Source of the DNA: Trichoplax adhaerens
Lineage: Eukaryota; Placozoa; Uniplacotomia; Trichoplacea; Trichoplacidae
NCBI RefSeq assembly: GCF_000150275.1
Contig: NW_002060952.1
Coordinates: 1,230,452-1,294,451 of the forward strand
Length of the DNA stretch: 64,000 bases
Reading direction: 5' to 3'
Positions within the stretch are counted from its first letter, which is position 1. The number at the start of each line of letters is the position of its first letter. The notes beneath the pieces are model-generated. The model saw nothing but the letters and a program-made list of their open reading frames with translations. It had not been told where the DNA came from and searched no databases. The position numbers and the translations under genes are program-made. Positions 1 through 12,688 of this stretch are shown piece after piece.

Positions 1-1270
1 TAATCCATTCAATATTAAAATAACTTTATGAACGTGCGCACCTGTAATTCATGTTGTAAGATACTGTAATTTACTGTAAATTACAGGAAACTGACACAAA
101 TTTACAAAGTTGTTCAAATACATCTATTTTAATTAATGTTATAATTTCCTGTAGTTCGAATCAGATCATTGCAACAACTAATCTCAATACTTATATTGTT
201 ACTTTATTTCTGAATATCGTAAGGAAATGGTAACGAAGCAGCAGTCAAATGCTATAGCTTTTAAAGTATAACTAAGTACATTCTTGTGTCCCTTCAAAAT
301 AATCTTATTCTGCTAGCGCCAAACTTTATCAAGTAGTATATACTTAGTAATACTAATAGTTAAAGCATTGATCTATATAGAATTAAGCTAAAAAATTTTA
401 GGGGATGAATACTTCGCTCGTAAAACGGGTGGTGTATCGAGTAAATCTTAAAATTTACTATATAAATCCAAGAAGTAGCTAATTAAGCCTTAAAAATTTA
501 TTTTAAAATCTGGAAACTAATCAGCTAAAGTTTCACAATATTGTCTACCTATTCTACATTAATTACGATCTTAAATAGGCATTGTGGTATCGGACTACGT
601 ATCTTATGTCATATTTCTTCTAAATAGCGAGGTAGATGCTGTATCCAAAGAATGGAATTCTCAAAGAATCGAAAAATAAAAAACTTTGATCAACTACTAT
701 AAATTAAACTAAATTATGTCAGCCTTATATAATTCATTGTATACGCCGACAGTTAATTAAATATTTTTATAATGCAATAGTTGACCTATTGTTTAAAGGC
801 AGTAGGCAGCAGAAGAATGTTAAAGTATCAATATAAATCTGTATATGAACAGAAATTTATGTTTAATTTATCGTAATATTCTAGCAGATGTATAATTTAA
901 TAGAATAGATTTGATATAATGTTAATTAACGGCTGATTGAATTTCTCTACAAGATATTATAAATTGCGTTACAAAGTAATACTTGGAATACCATTGTAAT
1001 TTAATATTATTGTCTCTTTCTTCAATGTATTTCAAACTTTCCTCAAGAGATTCCAGTAAATTCATGTAAATGTACAAAAATAGAACATTATTTCCATTTT
1101 GACCACAAGTAATGCATCCGATTTATTATAGAAATTAGAATTTTACAGCCTTAAAAGTTTTTCACCTTTCTGGTCTTACGACTCAGCGTCAAACATCATA
1201 GGCTACTGTCAAGAAGTTATCTTAAATCACGATTTACCATCTGCTTGATTCCCATTGAACATACAGTACA
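1..1270. other. AT-rich spacer upstream of first GPCR
   Basis: AT-rich sequence with stops in all frames and no recognisable gene, tRNA or tandem repeat. A T-loop-like GTTCGAATC near 153 has no matching T stem. The last few hundred bases should contain the promoter of the receptor starting at 1271, but I see no clear core-promoter motif. Confidence 0.5.
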
Positions 1271-2275
1271 ATGAATAATAGTGTTAACTACACCGCCGAA
1301 TATTTCAGCAATTCTGGCAATATTAATTTAATCTTCGGTCTTCTTGGCTGTATCTTGAACGGATTTGTCTGCTATATTATTGGCACTCATCGAAGCCTTC
1401 GCCAGCCATTTAATTACTTAATATTAAATCTAGCTATATCAGATTTTCTAGTTTCGCTAGCAGTAACATTGAATAGTATTTTAAATTACGTGGCTAGTCG
1501 GTATGTAGACAAATTGTTTAGTATTGTCCATACGATGAATATCTCATGTAAGTTCATCATTTTCTGCAGTGTATCATCTTTCTCTTCAACAACTCTAACG
1601 CTACTTGCTATTAGTGTCGAACGTTATCTATGCTTTACCGCTGAACACCAACATAAAATGCGACTATCAACTACACGAAAAGTACTTCTTTTAATATGGT
1701 TCTTGGCTCTTTCATCTTCCGTTATTTTAGCATATTATGGAAGAGCAGATAAGGAAATTGGTTATGACTGCTGCTTTGGTCGAATAAAAAATTTATGGCT
1801 TTTAATTTTATGTATTACGCTATCCATACTAATAACAATATTGCCTATCTTAATGATGTCACTTCTCTACATCCAAATTGGTTATAGGCTTCAAACTCAA
1901 TTACAAATTTCTACTGATTTGGGTGATGCTAATCTTATCAGAAATCGTAAAAAATATTTGCGTCAAAGTGTTATAGCCATAATTATTATTTCTGTCTTCA
2001 CATGTTCTACTGGATTACCATTTATACTATTGCATATAATATTCATTATTGAACAACATAATCTCAATTTTGTTTCATCCTATTATCTACATGATAATTT
2101 CCTAGGAGGAACAGCTTCGCTTCTGTTCCTGTTGTCACCTATTTTGAACCCATTGTTGTATAATTTAGCAAGTAGTCAATTTCGTTCAGTTGTATGGTCA
2201 TACTTTTTTTTTTTCTGTAATTATTCGTCCAAGTTCACTCCGGAAAGAAGTACCAAGTTACAATTTACTAGATAA
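1271..2275 (+). CDS. Rhodopsin-like (class A) GPCR, intronless, 334 aa
   Basis: Seven-transmembrane receptor predicted to sit in the plasma membrane and couple to heterotrimeric G proteins; the ligand is unknown. Class A landmarks in order: N30 in TM1 (LNGFVC), D58 in TM2 (LAISDF), C93 at the top of TM3 pairing with C167 or C168 in loop 2, E117-R118-Y119 ending TM3, W143 in TM4, P192 in TM5, P250 in TM6, and N293-P294-L-L-Y297 in TM7 followed by a helix-8-like SSQFR. N-terminal Asn2 and Asn6 lie in glycosylation sequons. The TM6 toggle Trp two residues before P250 is replaced by Gly248. The ATG at 1271 gives a normal short N terminus and no intron is needed. It is clearly paralogous to the receptors at 9046 and 19964 (shared HRSLRQPFN-type loop and LNPLLYNLASS TM7). 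Orphan, probably from a lineage-specific expansion. Confidence 0.93.
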   Translation: MNNSVNYTAEYFSNSGNINLIFGLLGCILNGFVCYIIGTHRSLRQPFNYLILNLAISDFLVSLAVTLNSILNYVASRYVDKLFSIVHTMNISCKFIIFCSVSSFSSTTLTLLAISVERYLCFTAEHQHKMRLSTTRKVLLLIWFLALSSSVILAYYGRADKEIGYDCCFGRIKNLWLLILCITLSILITILPILMMSLLYIQIGYRLQTQLQISTDLGDANLIRNRKKYLRQSVIAIIIISVFTCSTGLPFILLHIIFIIEQHNLNFVSSYYLHDNFLGGTASLLFLLSPILNPLLYNLASSQFRSVVWSYFFFFCNYSSKFTPERSTKLQFTR

Positions 2276-5200
2276 AATCGTTAATAGCCTAAATTTATCA
2301 CATAATTTAGCTCGTAAATACATCAATAACTACTGCATGAGAGAAAATGAAGATAAAATATTGCTGTAATTGATTTTGGCTATGCAAATAAAATTTTTCA
2401 TCTGGCATATAAGCATAGATGAATAACTTTAAGTAATGTTACTACTAGTTAAACAGTACAACTGAAAATACTACGCTCCTTTTATTATTAATAACTCATG
2501 GATTATTCTTAACATGAAGTAGTTGGTTTAAGGCCAATACTTAGCAATTTCGTAAAAACGGCGTGTTTAAATTGTTATAAGCAGATGTAAAATTATCCTA
2601 TTGCTGTGTGCCATCTTTTGGCACTTTTATTTATAGTCTCAAAACGAATCATCAGTTATATGTATTTATTATAAATCAGCTGATACTATTAGATCAACAT
2701 TTCAAATGTAAAATTGGAATAGATAGCATCACTTTTTCATCAGCTTAATTTTCAGCATTTATTAAAATTTCTTGATATTGCTGATTAGTCATGCGGTAGA
2801 ATATAGTTCTAAATTGAGCCTACCAAGCATTCATCGCGTGTCTATAGAATAAATGAGCGCTTATAGAAAAGCAAGAAAGGCAGGAAATGTTTCCCTACAT
2901 TAAGATAATTAGAGAAAAGCACTTAAGCTCACAAGAGTCAACGACATTAAAAGTTTAATATATTTATCTTGGGCGCCGAATGACATCTAGAACCGTAAAA
3001 TATGTTTGGAGCTCAGATACACTTCAATACCAGTAAGGTCAATATCGGTACATGCTCGGAAATGAAATTAGTTTACAGTAAGCGAGATCATCCGGAATAT
3101 TACAGCATTTGCATTACTGAGGAAAGTTGAACAAAGGCGCAACCATCTCAATAATTGATATTTAGCTACAAATTGTTATACTTACATGGAATATTTATTG
3201 GAAATAATTATTGATCACCGCCTTTATTCTCGTAAGTGAAGCATTGATCGTCTTACAAATGCTACAAGCAAGAACAAGATTTCTTGAAAGTGATCAACTC
3301 TTTTACTATTGCTGACAGATACATTGAAGTTACGATCACTTACATTAGCGTTGCTATATTAATGTCATAAATATGCAGCCAGTCACGCTATAACACTTTC
3401 ACTAAGTAGTTAAAAAAATTTCATGATCGCTAGACAATAGTTCGATACCGTACCCAAAAAGTTAATGTTTGGAAAATTCGCTGAGTAATGAAATAAACCT
3501 TACCAATTTATTAAAGAAGATCTTTTCATGGTAGAAATGTAAGTTCGTGATGTATTTCGATCGAGTATTAAGCTAGAATACATGTTGGTGTATATGAACC
3601 TGATTTACATTTTCTAAACTTTTGTATCTTCAAAATTTATATTATACGTCGACCGAAAATCATGAAGGAAAGCTTATCTAAAACATTTCTCGTTAAGCGA
3701 ACAAATTTATTTTCATGTAGCATCTATCGAAAGAAATAAATGGTTATAGAATTTAGCATAGAGCAGGAAACGAACATTGGGAATAGTCCATCTATCGCTG
3801 CTTAACGAATGAAATCATTTGAAAGAGTTGCTGTCGACCCGTATAACATCCATTCAAAAAGTTAACGGCGATAGAATCAGGCATTGTGGATGTTAATGAT
3901 TAGAATGATATATCAAGCTCAATTTGAGTCAGGGTATTGTATAACGAATAAATTCATCTTAAAGAGTTTATATAAGAGATGTTCATAAAGTCAATAATAC
4001 AGAATACAAACTATAATTCTACCTACTGCATTCGATGTTTCTGGAGAGTAAGAATAGAATTATCCAAAGCTGAATTTTTTTAGTAATTCAATTATCACCG
4101 ACGTGGAAGCAACATTTGAATGCATACAGGTACTTAGACAGAATTTTCGCTATGGAAATAGTGCAAAAATGGAAAGTACGTGCTTGAATACAAGTAATAT
4201 TGCCAATGTACATAACCAATACTAGTAAATTAGTAGTATACTGATTAAAAATTAACTACGACAAATGTTTTGATTTCTATTACAATTACTGTGTTTGTAA
4301 GTAGCTAATTTCGCATACTAAGTATGGTGTTATTTTAATTGCCTGGTTATTGCTAATTGATATTAATATACCATAGAAGCGGCTTGTAACTATAGATCAA
4401 TAAGATTATAAAAATATCCTTTAGCTCGCTCTATAGCCCTAACACTTGTCTAACACTTAATTTAAAGGGAAATCTTGTGCAGTGTTCAATACTAGTATAT
4501 ATTATTTGATTGCGACGTATACAAAAATTGTAAAGATTGGCTTCGGTATCTATCACATCCTTAAGATCATGCTACAGACATGGCGACTAATTAAAGTTTG
4601 ATCAGTTTTCCATCTTTACACTTTTGTTCGACATTCTTGTAAAGTAAAATATATACTATGTATTCTTATATTATAAAGCTCTCGAACTGTTTCAATGTCT
4701 TCATTCTAGTTTTGACTAGTGAATCTAGATTTATTAGTAAATCAACTGTTATAAAGGAATGGCTGGAATAAAAATTTATTTACGAAGAGTCTAAAACAAG
4801 CGTCCAATTTTGGTTATAGCTTATGATGCGGTCAAGTCAATCATTGAAGATATTATTGATACATGCATATTTAATTTGCTGGATTTCTACGTCTTTTTCA
4901 TACAGAATATGATCATAAGAATAACTTTAATTGACATTTAAATAAAGCATCAAATAAAGGTTCAATTTTAGTTGAACATTTAAATGTAAGTTCTACTACC
5001 TTTAAACTCGTGCCTTTAAATCGCCACAAAATCAGAGTTATCAGCGTTGTTCAAATATTATAAATTGTTAAAATAATTCAAAAATAATATTATTTTGGCA
5101 GATTCGGCTTCTTCAATAGTTTTAAGCCACCAGGCATTAGTCATAGAGCATTTTAATGTAAAACTTTACACTTGTAAAGTTATATTTTTCATGAATTTTC

Positions 5201-7050
5201 ATCAGACAGCGATTGTCGGATGAATCATAATTTCTGCGAAAACTTAATCAAACCTAATCTAAAGGGATAGGAGTAGTTTTATTTTCTGAAAAGTGATAAT
5301 CGAGTTTTTAGTATTTTGAAATAAAGCTAAAGAAGTCTTATGAATAAATCCTATACGGAACACAACAAGGATACTCCGAAAGTTTTTACTCTGCTTCGCA
5401 GCAAAAAAGTATCATAATGATTTTAGCTAATTACAGTAGTTACATGTTCGAGAATACAGGGTTGGTATGTGTGATAGAGCACAGCTTCCGTAAGTGATAA
5501 TCTTAGCTTTAGCTTTAACTATTACGATTTTTATTAGTTGCTAATAATAATTAATTATTAATTAGATATTTTCTGTTATGGTTTTATTAGTAGTTGTATC
5601 ATACTGTGCAGAATAATATACATTATAGACAGTCGCCCATACAACTCTATATAAGTTTTAGGATCTTTTATCTAAGTTGTGTACCGAGTGCAATCGGTAG
5701 AGGTTTTATAAAGCCTGATGCTCTCATTAGCTAATCAGTTGATGATTAGACGTTTACAGTGTACGTGCATAGATGAAGTGACCTTGGATATGAAGACTAC
5801 TAGATTAAATAAATTCTGTTAAACCTAAACCTAGTTTACTCCTAGTCTGTTGTAGACACATTTAGCTGTTGTAGCTTTAGCTTTTAAGAAGTTTTAGTGA
5901 TCCCGGATAGCCTATCGTAAGCTGCTTGCGACAGTAGGTAGTCTAGAAACTGTATTTCTTAATTAAGTAAGAATTGATTTACACAAATCGTAAGAAATGG
6001 TATAATAAAAACGTTACTTGATATGACTATTACATCAACATATGCTACAGTCGTGTTGTTTTTATTACAGATCTATTTTGACCTTCAGAATTAATTACTC
6101 TTGCAACACTACGACAACCACATCTCACTTACTGATAGTTAAATAAAATGCGGTCTCGAAATATATATCGAAAAATTAATAATAAATTTATGGTTTGCTT
6201 GGTTGTGCAATCCAAGAATTTCGTACCATAAATGATGTGTAAATATAAAACATCATATTACATACAAGATGACTTATTAATATTTAGCAATCTTCTACTG
6301 TTTGATTTTTATGCCAACAGACTAATAACTTATTGAAGATAGAAAGCAGGCGGCTATTAATACAGCCAGTTTCCGATATTGCAACCGTTTTTAATTACCA
6401 TATAATGCTGAGCCACCACATTATTCTTAAATAGGCAGGTTTCAAATTTTAGATCTTGGTCAAACAAAGCATTCATTATTTTCTACAAATATAGCGGAAA
6501 TGAATCTTTCTCTATCCTTTCAAGATTAATCCTATAATTTATTTATAAATGTGGAAAAACAAATTAACGAATTTCATGATAGCACGCTATTCTGTATCAA
6601 GCAAGCAGTCTTGAGATGTCTATGCTTCTTTAACTTACACTCTGACTCATTAGCTTCTCTTTATCGATCAAAATCTCCAATGACATAGTTATTCGGCTAA
6701 GATGAAGGTTACTATAGGATCAGACCAAATTGATTGTATCAACTACGATAAACTAGATAATCATAGATGGTATATTAATTAATATTATCAACATATTACT
6801 TAACAACAACTTTTACAAAGTGAGATTTTTATTCGTCATTTTGATACAGCTTCTATGTTATAACTTTACAGCAATGTTAACCTATTCTGTTTTGACTATA
6901 TTAATCCAATCACGTGAGCTTAAAATTTACAGTATGTAAGTCTATTAGTCTATAGTAAGCTTGTATTACACATTGTATAATTTAACGTGAAAGATTAGCA
7001 CCGGGATTATTGTGTGACATATGAAATTGTATATAAGCTTGATTATTAAT
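2276..7050. other. Long AT-rich spacer
   Basis: About 4.8 kb with no open frame of useful length and no domain I recognise on either strand. I looked for further copies of the receptor TM7 signature (NPxLYNLxSS) and saw none here. No tandem repeat or RNA gene stood out. Confidence 0.4.
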
Positions 7051-7059
7051 TTTTAATCC

Positions 7060-7422
7060 AAGTTCCACTGAGGCTAACGTAGAGTACACTGGTACTAACG
7101 TAAACGGGCTAGTAATAAATATATTTATTAGCCTAAACCTATCGTTTGACTCGATTACAATAGTATAGGAATAAGTTAGTTTTCCCTTACTGAGGATCTC
7201 CGGAGTTAGTCGGAGAACCATAAGAGTAGATAGACTAGTTTAGGTACGATCACGAAAGTTGTTTTGTGACAGCCATCTAATATACAAAATGGGTCAGTAT
7301 GGAACATATCTTCTATCTTATTCGGCCACCATCTACTTTGAATCCAGTCCTATATAATTTATCAAGCCGTGAATTTCGTAACGTTCTATATTCTTACCTT
7401 TATTTTTGGCATAACGCTTAAT
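7060..7422 (+). pseudogene. Decayed class A GPCR fragment (TM7 end, possible TM2)
   Basis: From 7290 the + strand reads W-V-S-M-E-H-I-F-Y-L-I-R, then TLNPVLYNLSSREFR and NVLYSYLYFWHNA before a stop at 7420-7422. This is the TM7/helix-8 signature of the receptors nearby, closest to the one at 1271 (LNPLLYNLASSQFR, then a similar aromatic tail). An in-frame TAA lies at 7278-7280, just upstream of TM7, and no TM3-TM6 can be read. At about 7090-7160 the frame VNGLV...SLNLSFDS resembles the TM1-TM2 segment NGLV...LNLSFSD, suggesting a largely deleted receptor; that part is weak. No intact frame links the pieces, so this is a relic, not a short gene. Confidence 0.72.
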
Positions 7423-8644
7423 AGTACTATTTGCAAATAAGAAGAAACTCAACTTTAAAGTTATGATATCTTAAGTAAGATCTTCAACATTGACTAGAAG
7501 CGAATAACACTAATACTTTGAAAGATAAATTTGTGATAGAAGATTGCAGTTAACGACTGTTGCTTGGTTTAGAAAAACTCATATAGTATAGTAATGTTAT
7601 GAAACGATGGCAATCCATTTTGATTGATTATTTCCTGTTGATATTGATTGGACAGTCTGCTCTTTAAGATTGCTATTTACTGCTATTCTTGAATATAAAT
7701 GGCGAGGTAATTGTTTATGACAGTACAGCATTATCATCGCGATTGATATTCATTCCTTTTAACGACTAATTTGAGCCAAATTATTATAAGACTGGCATAT
7801 ACGAATACTATTTGAGGAAAAACGATGAACTGATATTCATAACAATACAACACATTTGTCTTTATCGATTATTCTTTCCTTCTAACTATGATTGAAGAGA
7901 AATTAATATAAGTAGGTTATAGGATACCGTTACTACTTACTATAAAATTGGTATACACCTTGATCTTTATGATAATATCCATCGAGGTCAATTACAGTAC
8001 TCTTTTCACTATCATTATCAACAATTATTCGATGCTTCTATGCACACTTAATTTATATACATCACGTATGACTCCTAACTTCTACTGAATAGAACCGTCA
8101 TGTAATTATTTACAGATAAAATACGAGAAAGTGCAGTAGATCAGAACCCTATGAATAGCAAATGCTATGTATTAAAACAATAAATTGAGATTTATAGCCA
8201 TTATATTGTTCATATTCATTTTACTTAAAGAGGCATAGATGAAGATTCTATTCCAGTTACTACTTCAAAACTAAAAAACCACGAATTGGTTTACTTTGAC
8301 AAAGATTATAAATTTTACATCAGCGATAGAATTATGCGTGTATATGAAGGTTCGATTAAGGTTATTTCTTAAAGAACGAACGATAGTGTGATAAAGTGAT
8401 CTTCAAAACAATAAATCAAGAACTACAGTTTCTTGCAAATTTCACTTTATTACAGAAGTTAGGTTCGTCTAACTACCAAGGACTATCTGACTATCTGACA
8501 ATCTACTTATTACAGCAAAATTCACGATTTATATACGATTAGTTACAGAATGCTTTTAGATAGTTAAATATGAAAGAATGCCACCTTGATTAGAATAAAT
8601 TAGCAAAAGAGAAGATCTAAAATTCAATAACATACTCATAGAAT
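7423..8644. other. AT-rich spacer between GPCR relics
   Basis: No gene recognised. Given relics on both sides it may contain further decayed receptor sequence, but I cannot read any convincing TM signature in it. Confidence 0.35.
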
Positions 8645-8905
8645 ATGAGGTCGAGTTGTTTACTTTTTCAGAGCTCTTTCAGTATTTACAATAGAACTTT
8701 TGTTTCTATAAATGAGTTTATCATTTATTTACGTACCATATTTCTTTTCTCTTTACGTCACCTTTTACGTAGCAATCAGAAAAGAAAATTATTCGATTCT
8801 ACTTACCAATTCGCTATTATTGCTCATCAGTTTATTCCAGTCAATGTTGCGGCTCGACTCTATTTAATACTGATACTGACTATCTGCGGTATTAGTTCCA
8901 TTTAA
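8645..8905 (+). pseudogene. Possible GPCR TM5 fragment, 86-codon frame
   Basis: The open frame ends with QFAIIAHQFIPVNVAARLYL followed by a hydrophobic stretch. This lines up without gaps with TM5 of the intact receptor 140 bp downstream (FAIIANCLIPVTLTFTLYI, its residues 181-199): about 10 identities in 23 positions, including the TM5 proline and the LY pair. Nothing before it matches TM1-TM4, and a stop follows directly, so TM6-TM7 are missing. I read it as a relic of a tandem duplicate of the 9046 gene. A chance hydrophobic frame is the main alternative. Confidence 0.4.
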
Positions 8906-9045
8906 TTACGAATCATTAACCGCAATTTGTGAAGATCATTCAGTTTACAGATTCAAGTTTTAGCTAAGAGTTTATCTACCGTTTTGATTTTAACGAGTTA
9001 ATGTAATAGTGAAATATTTTTATATTTGAAGTTAAGTTTTGAAGT

Positions 9046-10083
9046 ATGGATTTCAATATTACCACTAATGGAACAGCTAACAACATTTATAGTACTTTTA
9101 TCGTTAACTTGTGCTTTAGTATTATCGCCTTGATACTAAATCTAGCAGTTTGCTTGATCATTGGTACTCATTCAAAATTATGGCAGCCTTTTAATCTATT
9201 AATCTTAAATTTATCCTTTTCCGATATTTTAGTATCGGTAGGTGTCCTGCTAAATGGGCTTATACATTTGTATGTTACACATCCATTTATGGCATATGCG
9301 ACAGCCAATGTCCTTTGCAAAATTTCGATTGCATTAGCCGTTGTAGCCTTACCAGGGGCTTCCTTAACATTACTAGCTATGAGTATTGAACGATTTCAGG
9401 CAATTTCTGTCATTCGCATACGCAAATTGGGATTACGTACTGTTAGAAATATTGTTATCATCATATGGGCCATCGCTGTTATATCTATTATCGTTCCTAC
9501 TATGTACGCCGAGTTAGAACGCAAGGATCCGTTTGAATGTGCTATAGATCGAGTAGATAACTTTTCACTCGTATTGTTCATTTTATTCGCTATCATAGCA
9601 AATTGTTTAATTCCTGTAACCTTAACTTTTACCTTGTACATCGTTATCATTTATAAATTTTGTCTCAACAAAATCCGTATTCAGCCAATAAAAGCGCTTA
9701 TCATAGGTAAGCGAAAAAAATCATTACGGCAGAAAATTGTTCCCGTTATATGCATTTCTATAATTTCAGCTCTTTCTGGTATACCTTATCTGCTGTTACA
9801 TTACTACTTGATAAGTGGTCAACATTTTAATCCGCATTTTAGAGGAATTTTTCTGAAAGATAATTATGTTATATGGACGACGTTTCGTGCTTTGTTTATT
9901 GTAACACCGATACTTAATCCATTGCTATATAATTTAGCAAGCAGCAAGTTTCGAAATCATATCCGTGCGTTAATATGTCATCAACCACAATCAGTAGATG
10001 AGACTACCGGGACAATAAAACAAATAAAAGTATTAAATCTCAATTCAGCTCCAATCAATTCCAAATCAGCCAATGGTAAATAA
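9046..10083 (+). CDS. Rhodopsin-like (class A) GPCR, intronless, 345 aa
   Basis: Seven-pass receptor of the same local family as the ones at 1271 and 19964; ligand unknown. Landmarks: sequons at Asn4 and Asn8, N32 in TM1, D60 in TM2 (LNLSFSD), C91 before TM3, E115-R116-F117 (ERF in place of DRY), W141 in TM4, C165 in loop 2, P190 in TM5, P247 in TM6 with Gly245 where most class A receptors have the toggle Trp, and N291-P292-L-L-Y295 in TM7. Loop 3 is basic (GKRKKSLRQK) ahead of TM6, as in its paralogues. The C tail is about 45 residues, rich in Asn, Ser and Lys, with no obvious palmitoylation cysteine except Cys311. The ATG at 9046 is the first in frame after upstream stops. Confidence 0.93.
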   Translation: MDFNITTNGTANNIYSTFIVNLCFSIIALILNLAVCLIIGTHSKLWQPFNLLILNLSFSDILVSVGVLLNGLIHLYVTHPFMAYATANVLCKISIALAVVALPGASLTLLAMSIERFQAISVIRIRKLGLRTVRNIVIIIWAIAVISIIVPTMYAELERKDPFECAIDRVDNFSLVLFILFAIIANCLIPVTLTFTLYIVIIYKFCLNKIRIQPIKALIIGKRKKSLRQKIVPVICISIISALSGIPYLLLHYYLISGQHFNPHFRGIFLKDNYVIWTTFRALFIVTPILNPLLYNLASSKFRNHIRALICHQPQSVDETTGTIKQIKVLNLNSAPINSKSANGK

Positions 10084-12680
10084 TGATGGAATAGTAAGTT
10101 CGATTACAAGTTTGCTGTACTATAGGGTTTGAAGTTTATTTCGCAAATATGTTTTACTCTTAAAGTTATTCTAATCGCTCATATATCTTTAAATCTACGA
10201 TATTACAATTTATCAGTATAATGGTTATTCTTTCATCCATGATGAAAAATAGTATGAATAACGATCGTATTTGAAAAATATTATTAGAAAAGATCCTATT
10301 ATTAAATTCTGTAAGAATAGCTGGTGATAAGAATTAGAAGTCAGCTGATAAATTTTCCTACCTACAATATCTAATTATACGCGTATATACAGTAATCTGC
10401 ACATTACACAGGCTTATTTAATAATATGAACAATCTCTTTAAGCATCGAAAAAGTAAAAGAATAAAGTAAAGTTAGCGATTAAAATAATTTCGAGCAATT
10501 CTTTTATTACATTGGGATGTTTTGAAAAACACGGTAACTTTTGTATTTTGAAACTGACTGCACGTCTAAAGAATATACAGCATTCCTGATTTCATGGCCT
10601 TAACAGCAATACTTCAATAAAACGCACTTTTCGAACAAATGTATGAAATATCAAAATCCTTCAATGATAAAAGTACATATAGGTTCAATTACACTTAACT
10701 TCGTAATACGGATATCTTACCTAAATCCAAATGATCGGAAATGATCATCACAATTTTGATTCTGATTAACTAAATAATGATATATAATTGAATGTCGATT
10801 GTCTAGTTGAATTTTAATGTTTGCAATTCTTTTACTTCACTACTACAGATCATCTTAATTTTGCTTATAACCCGAGCGTGAGGATTACTATTTACATTAT
10901 TTAGCTACATTTAATGCGTTGATGATTGTGAATAACGTCAATTATTTCTAACATTTTAATAAACATGTGTTCATAATTTAATACAATGGGTATACAGACG
11001 TATTATATAACTACTTCTAGCCTTATTACTATCACAGCAATTAACTTAAAAGAATTATATCACAATTAGCTGAATTCGATTATTTCAGCCGAAAATTTAC
11101 AAGCTTTGAGAAAAAATCATCTTTTCTAAATCTCTAGCTAAAGCAATACCTTTATAAATGGTTGGAAATCGCTTCCACAAGCTTTATTAGTCTTTTCTAG
11201 AGTTGTAACTACAAAGGATTGCTTATCCGAAACTGCATAAACTTAGTTCTTATATGTAATTCCAACTATGCTATTGCTGCAGAAGGATAATAATCACCGT
11301 TCAATATTATTTATTCCTCTTAATTTGACTGATAATTATAAGTTATTGCTTTCGTATCTATGTTTCAATAAAATAACGGTACTGATCCGCAGGTAGATGT
11401 TACTGTGAGTTCATTTGACAGTTATTTATTGTATTACCCTAGCTTCCTATTGTTATACTCTAATTTTAAGAATTAAATGAAAATCTAAGGCAGATGTAGT
11501 ATGTAATATCGCGACTGCTACAAGCAATAACCTAGAATTGACTGCTTGATTCGGGTTCGGATCGTATGTATTGAAAATTGTGAAGGAGATTTTGGCAATA
11601 TTTACAATTGCTTTATCTAGCCACTTCCAATAGCTTGATGACATATTGAAGTGATGATAGTTATTATTCATAATTAGTATTTTATGATCAGCATAATTAG
11701 AAATCACTGACCCATGAAATTTAACTTAATCAAGGGGTCTGTCAACACCTTTTTACTGTACTTTCCAATTATTTAAATTGCAAATGTATTCTCCTGTTAG
11801 CTTATTCAATCTATTATTAGTATATTGGCCAACAATTGTACTTCACAGAATAAGTAGTACATTAAAGCAGTGTTGATGCTACTTATGACCTCTAAAGTAA
11901 ACATTAACATTTTTATAAAACACCTTGAAAATGGTCAATTTTTATGCCGTATAGGTATAAATCACCTATCGTATATTAATACATCATGCGCATTACACAG
12001 ACTTAATAATCAGTTAAATTATATTATAGATTTGCTATTATCTTGAGGTGCCGGGGATGAAGCTAGAATCTTATTTATCGAATTAATATTTAAGTAATCT
12101 TTATGATTAATAGCTTGATCAATTGATTTATAAACAGAACATGAGTCGATACTTTACTTCCCGCATACCGTCCTATTAATATTGCTAATACCGCTTTTAA
12201 GTAGCTTTGATGCAATTAATTGCTGTTGCGAGTATGAGACCATTTAGTTAGGTATTTTAATTGTTTAAAGATTAGCATCGCTGGACATACATAGCTTAAC
12301 CTTAATTATTTCATGTGTATTAGTGTAAGCTAGCATACCATATACATACACTTCCATAATGTTAAAATAATATGAGTTCTTCATAAAATACTACAGCATT
12401 TGTACGGTAATTTTAGATAGGATAGAGAAACATTACGTACAATATCGAAGGAAATTGGAATAAATAACAAGAGTTCAGACCTAGAATTGGGGATCGTTTT
12501 TTCATTTTTATGCTCGGAAAAACAATAAAGAAATAAATCAGCTAATTACACGAAAAGAAGTGGCAAGAAATCATTTATTGTGGACTCGGGTAGAAATTCG
12601 TGCATATTTGCGCTAAAATAGATCCTGAGTCACGATAATTATAGCTACTGTTGCTAATTAGATAGTAAAATAATATCATG
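10084..12680. other. AT-rich spacer
   Basis: No gene recognised. The small - strand frame at 11453-11707 has no TM or domain pattern and a composition like the surroundings, so I treat it as chance. Confidence 0.4.
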
Positions 12681-12688
12681 ATAGTAGT

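Noticed and set aside
146-160. GTTCGAATC resembling a tRNA T loop
   Set aside because: Flanking bases do not form a T stem and no acceptor or anticodon arm can be drawn.
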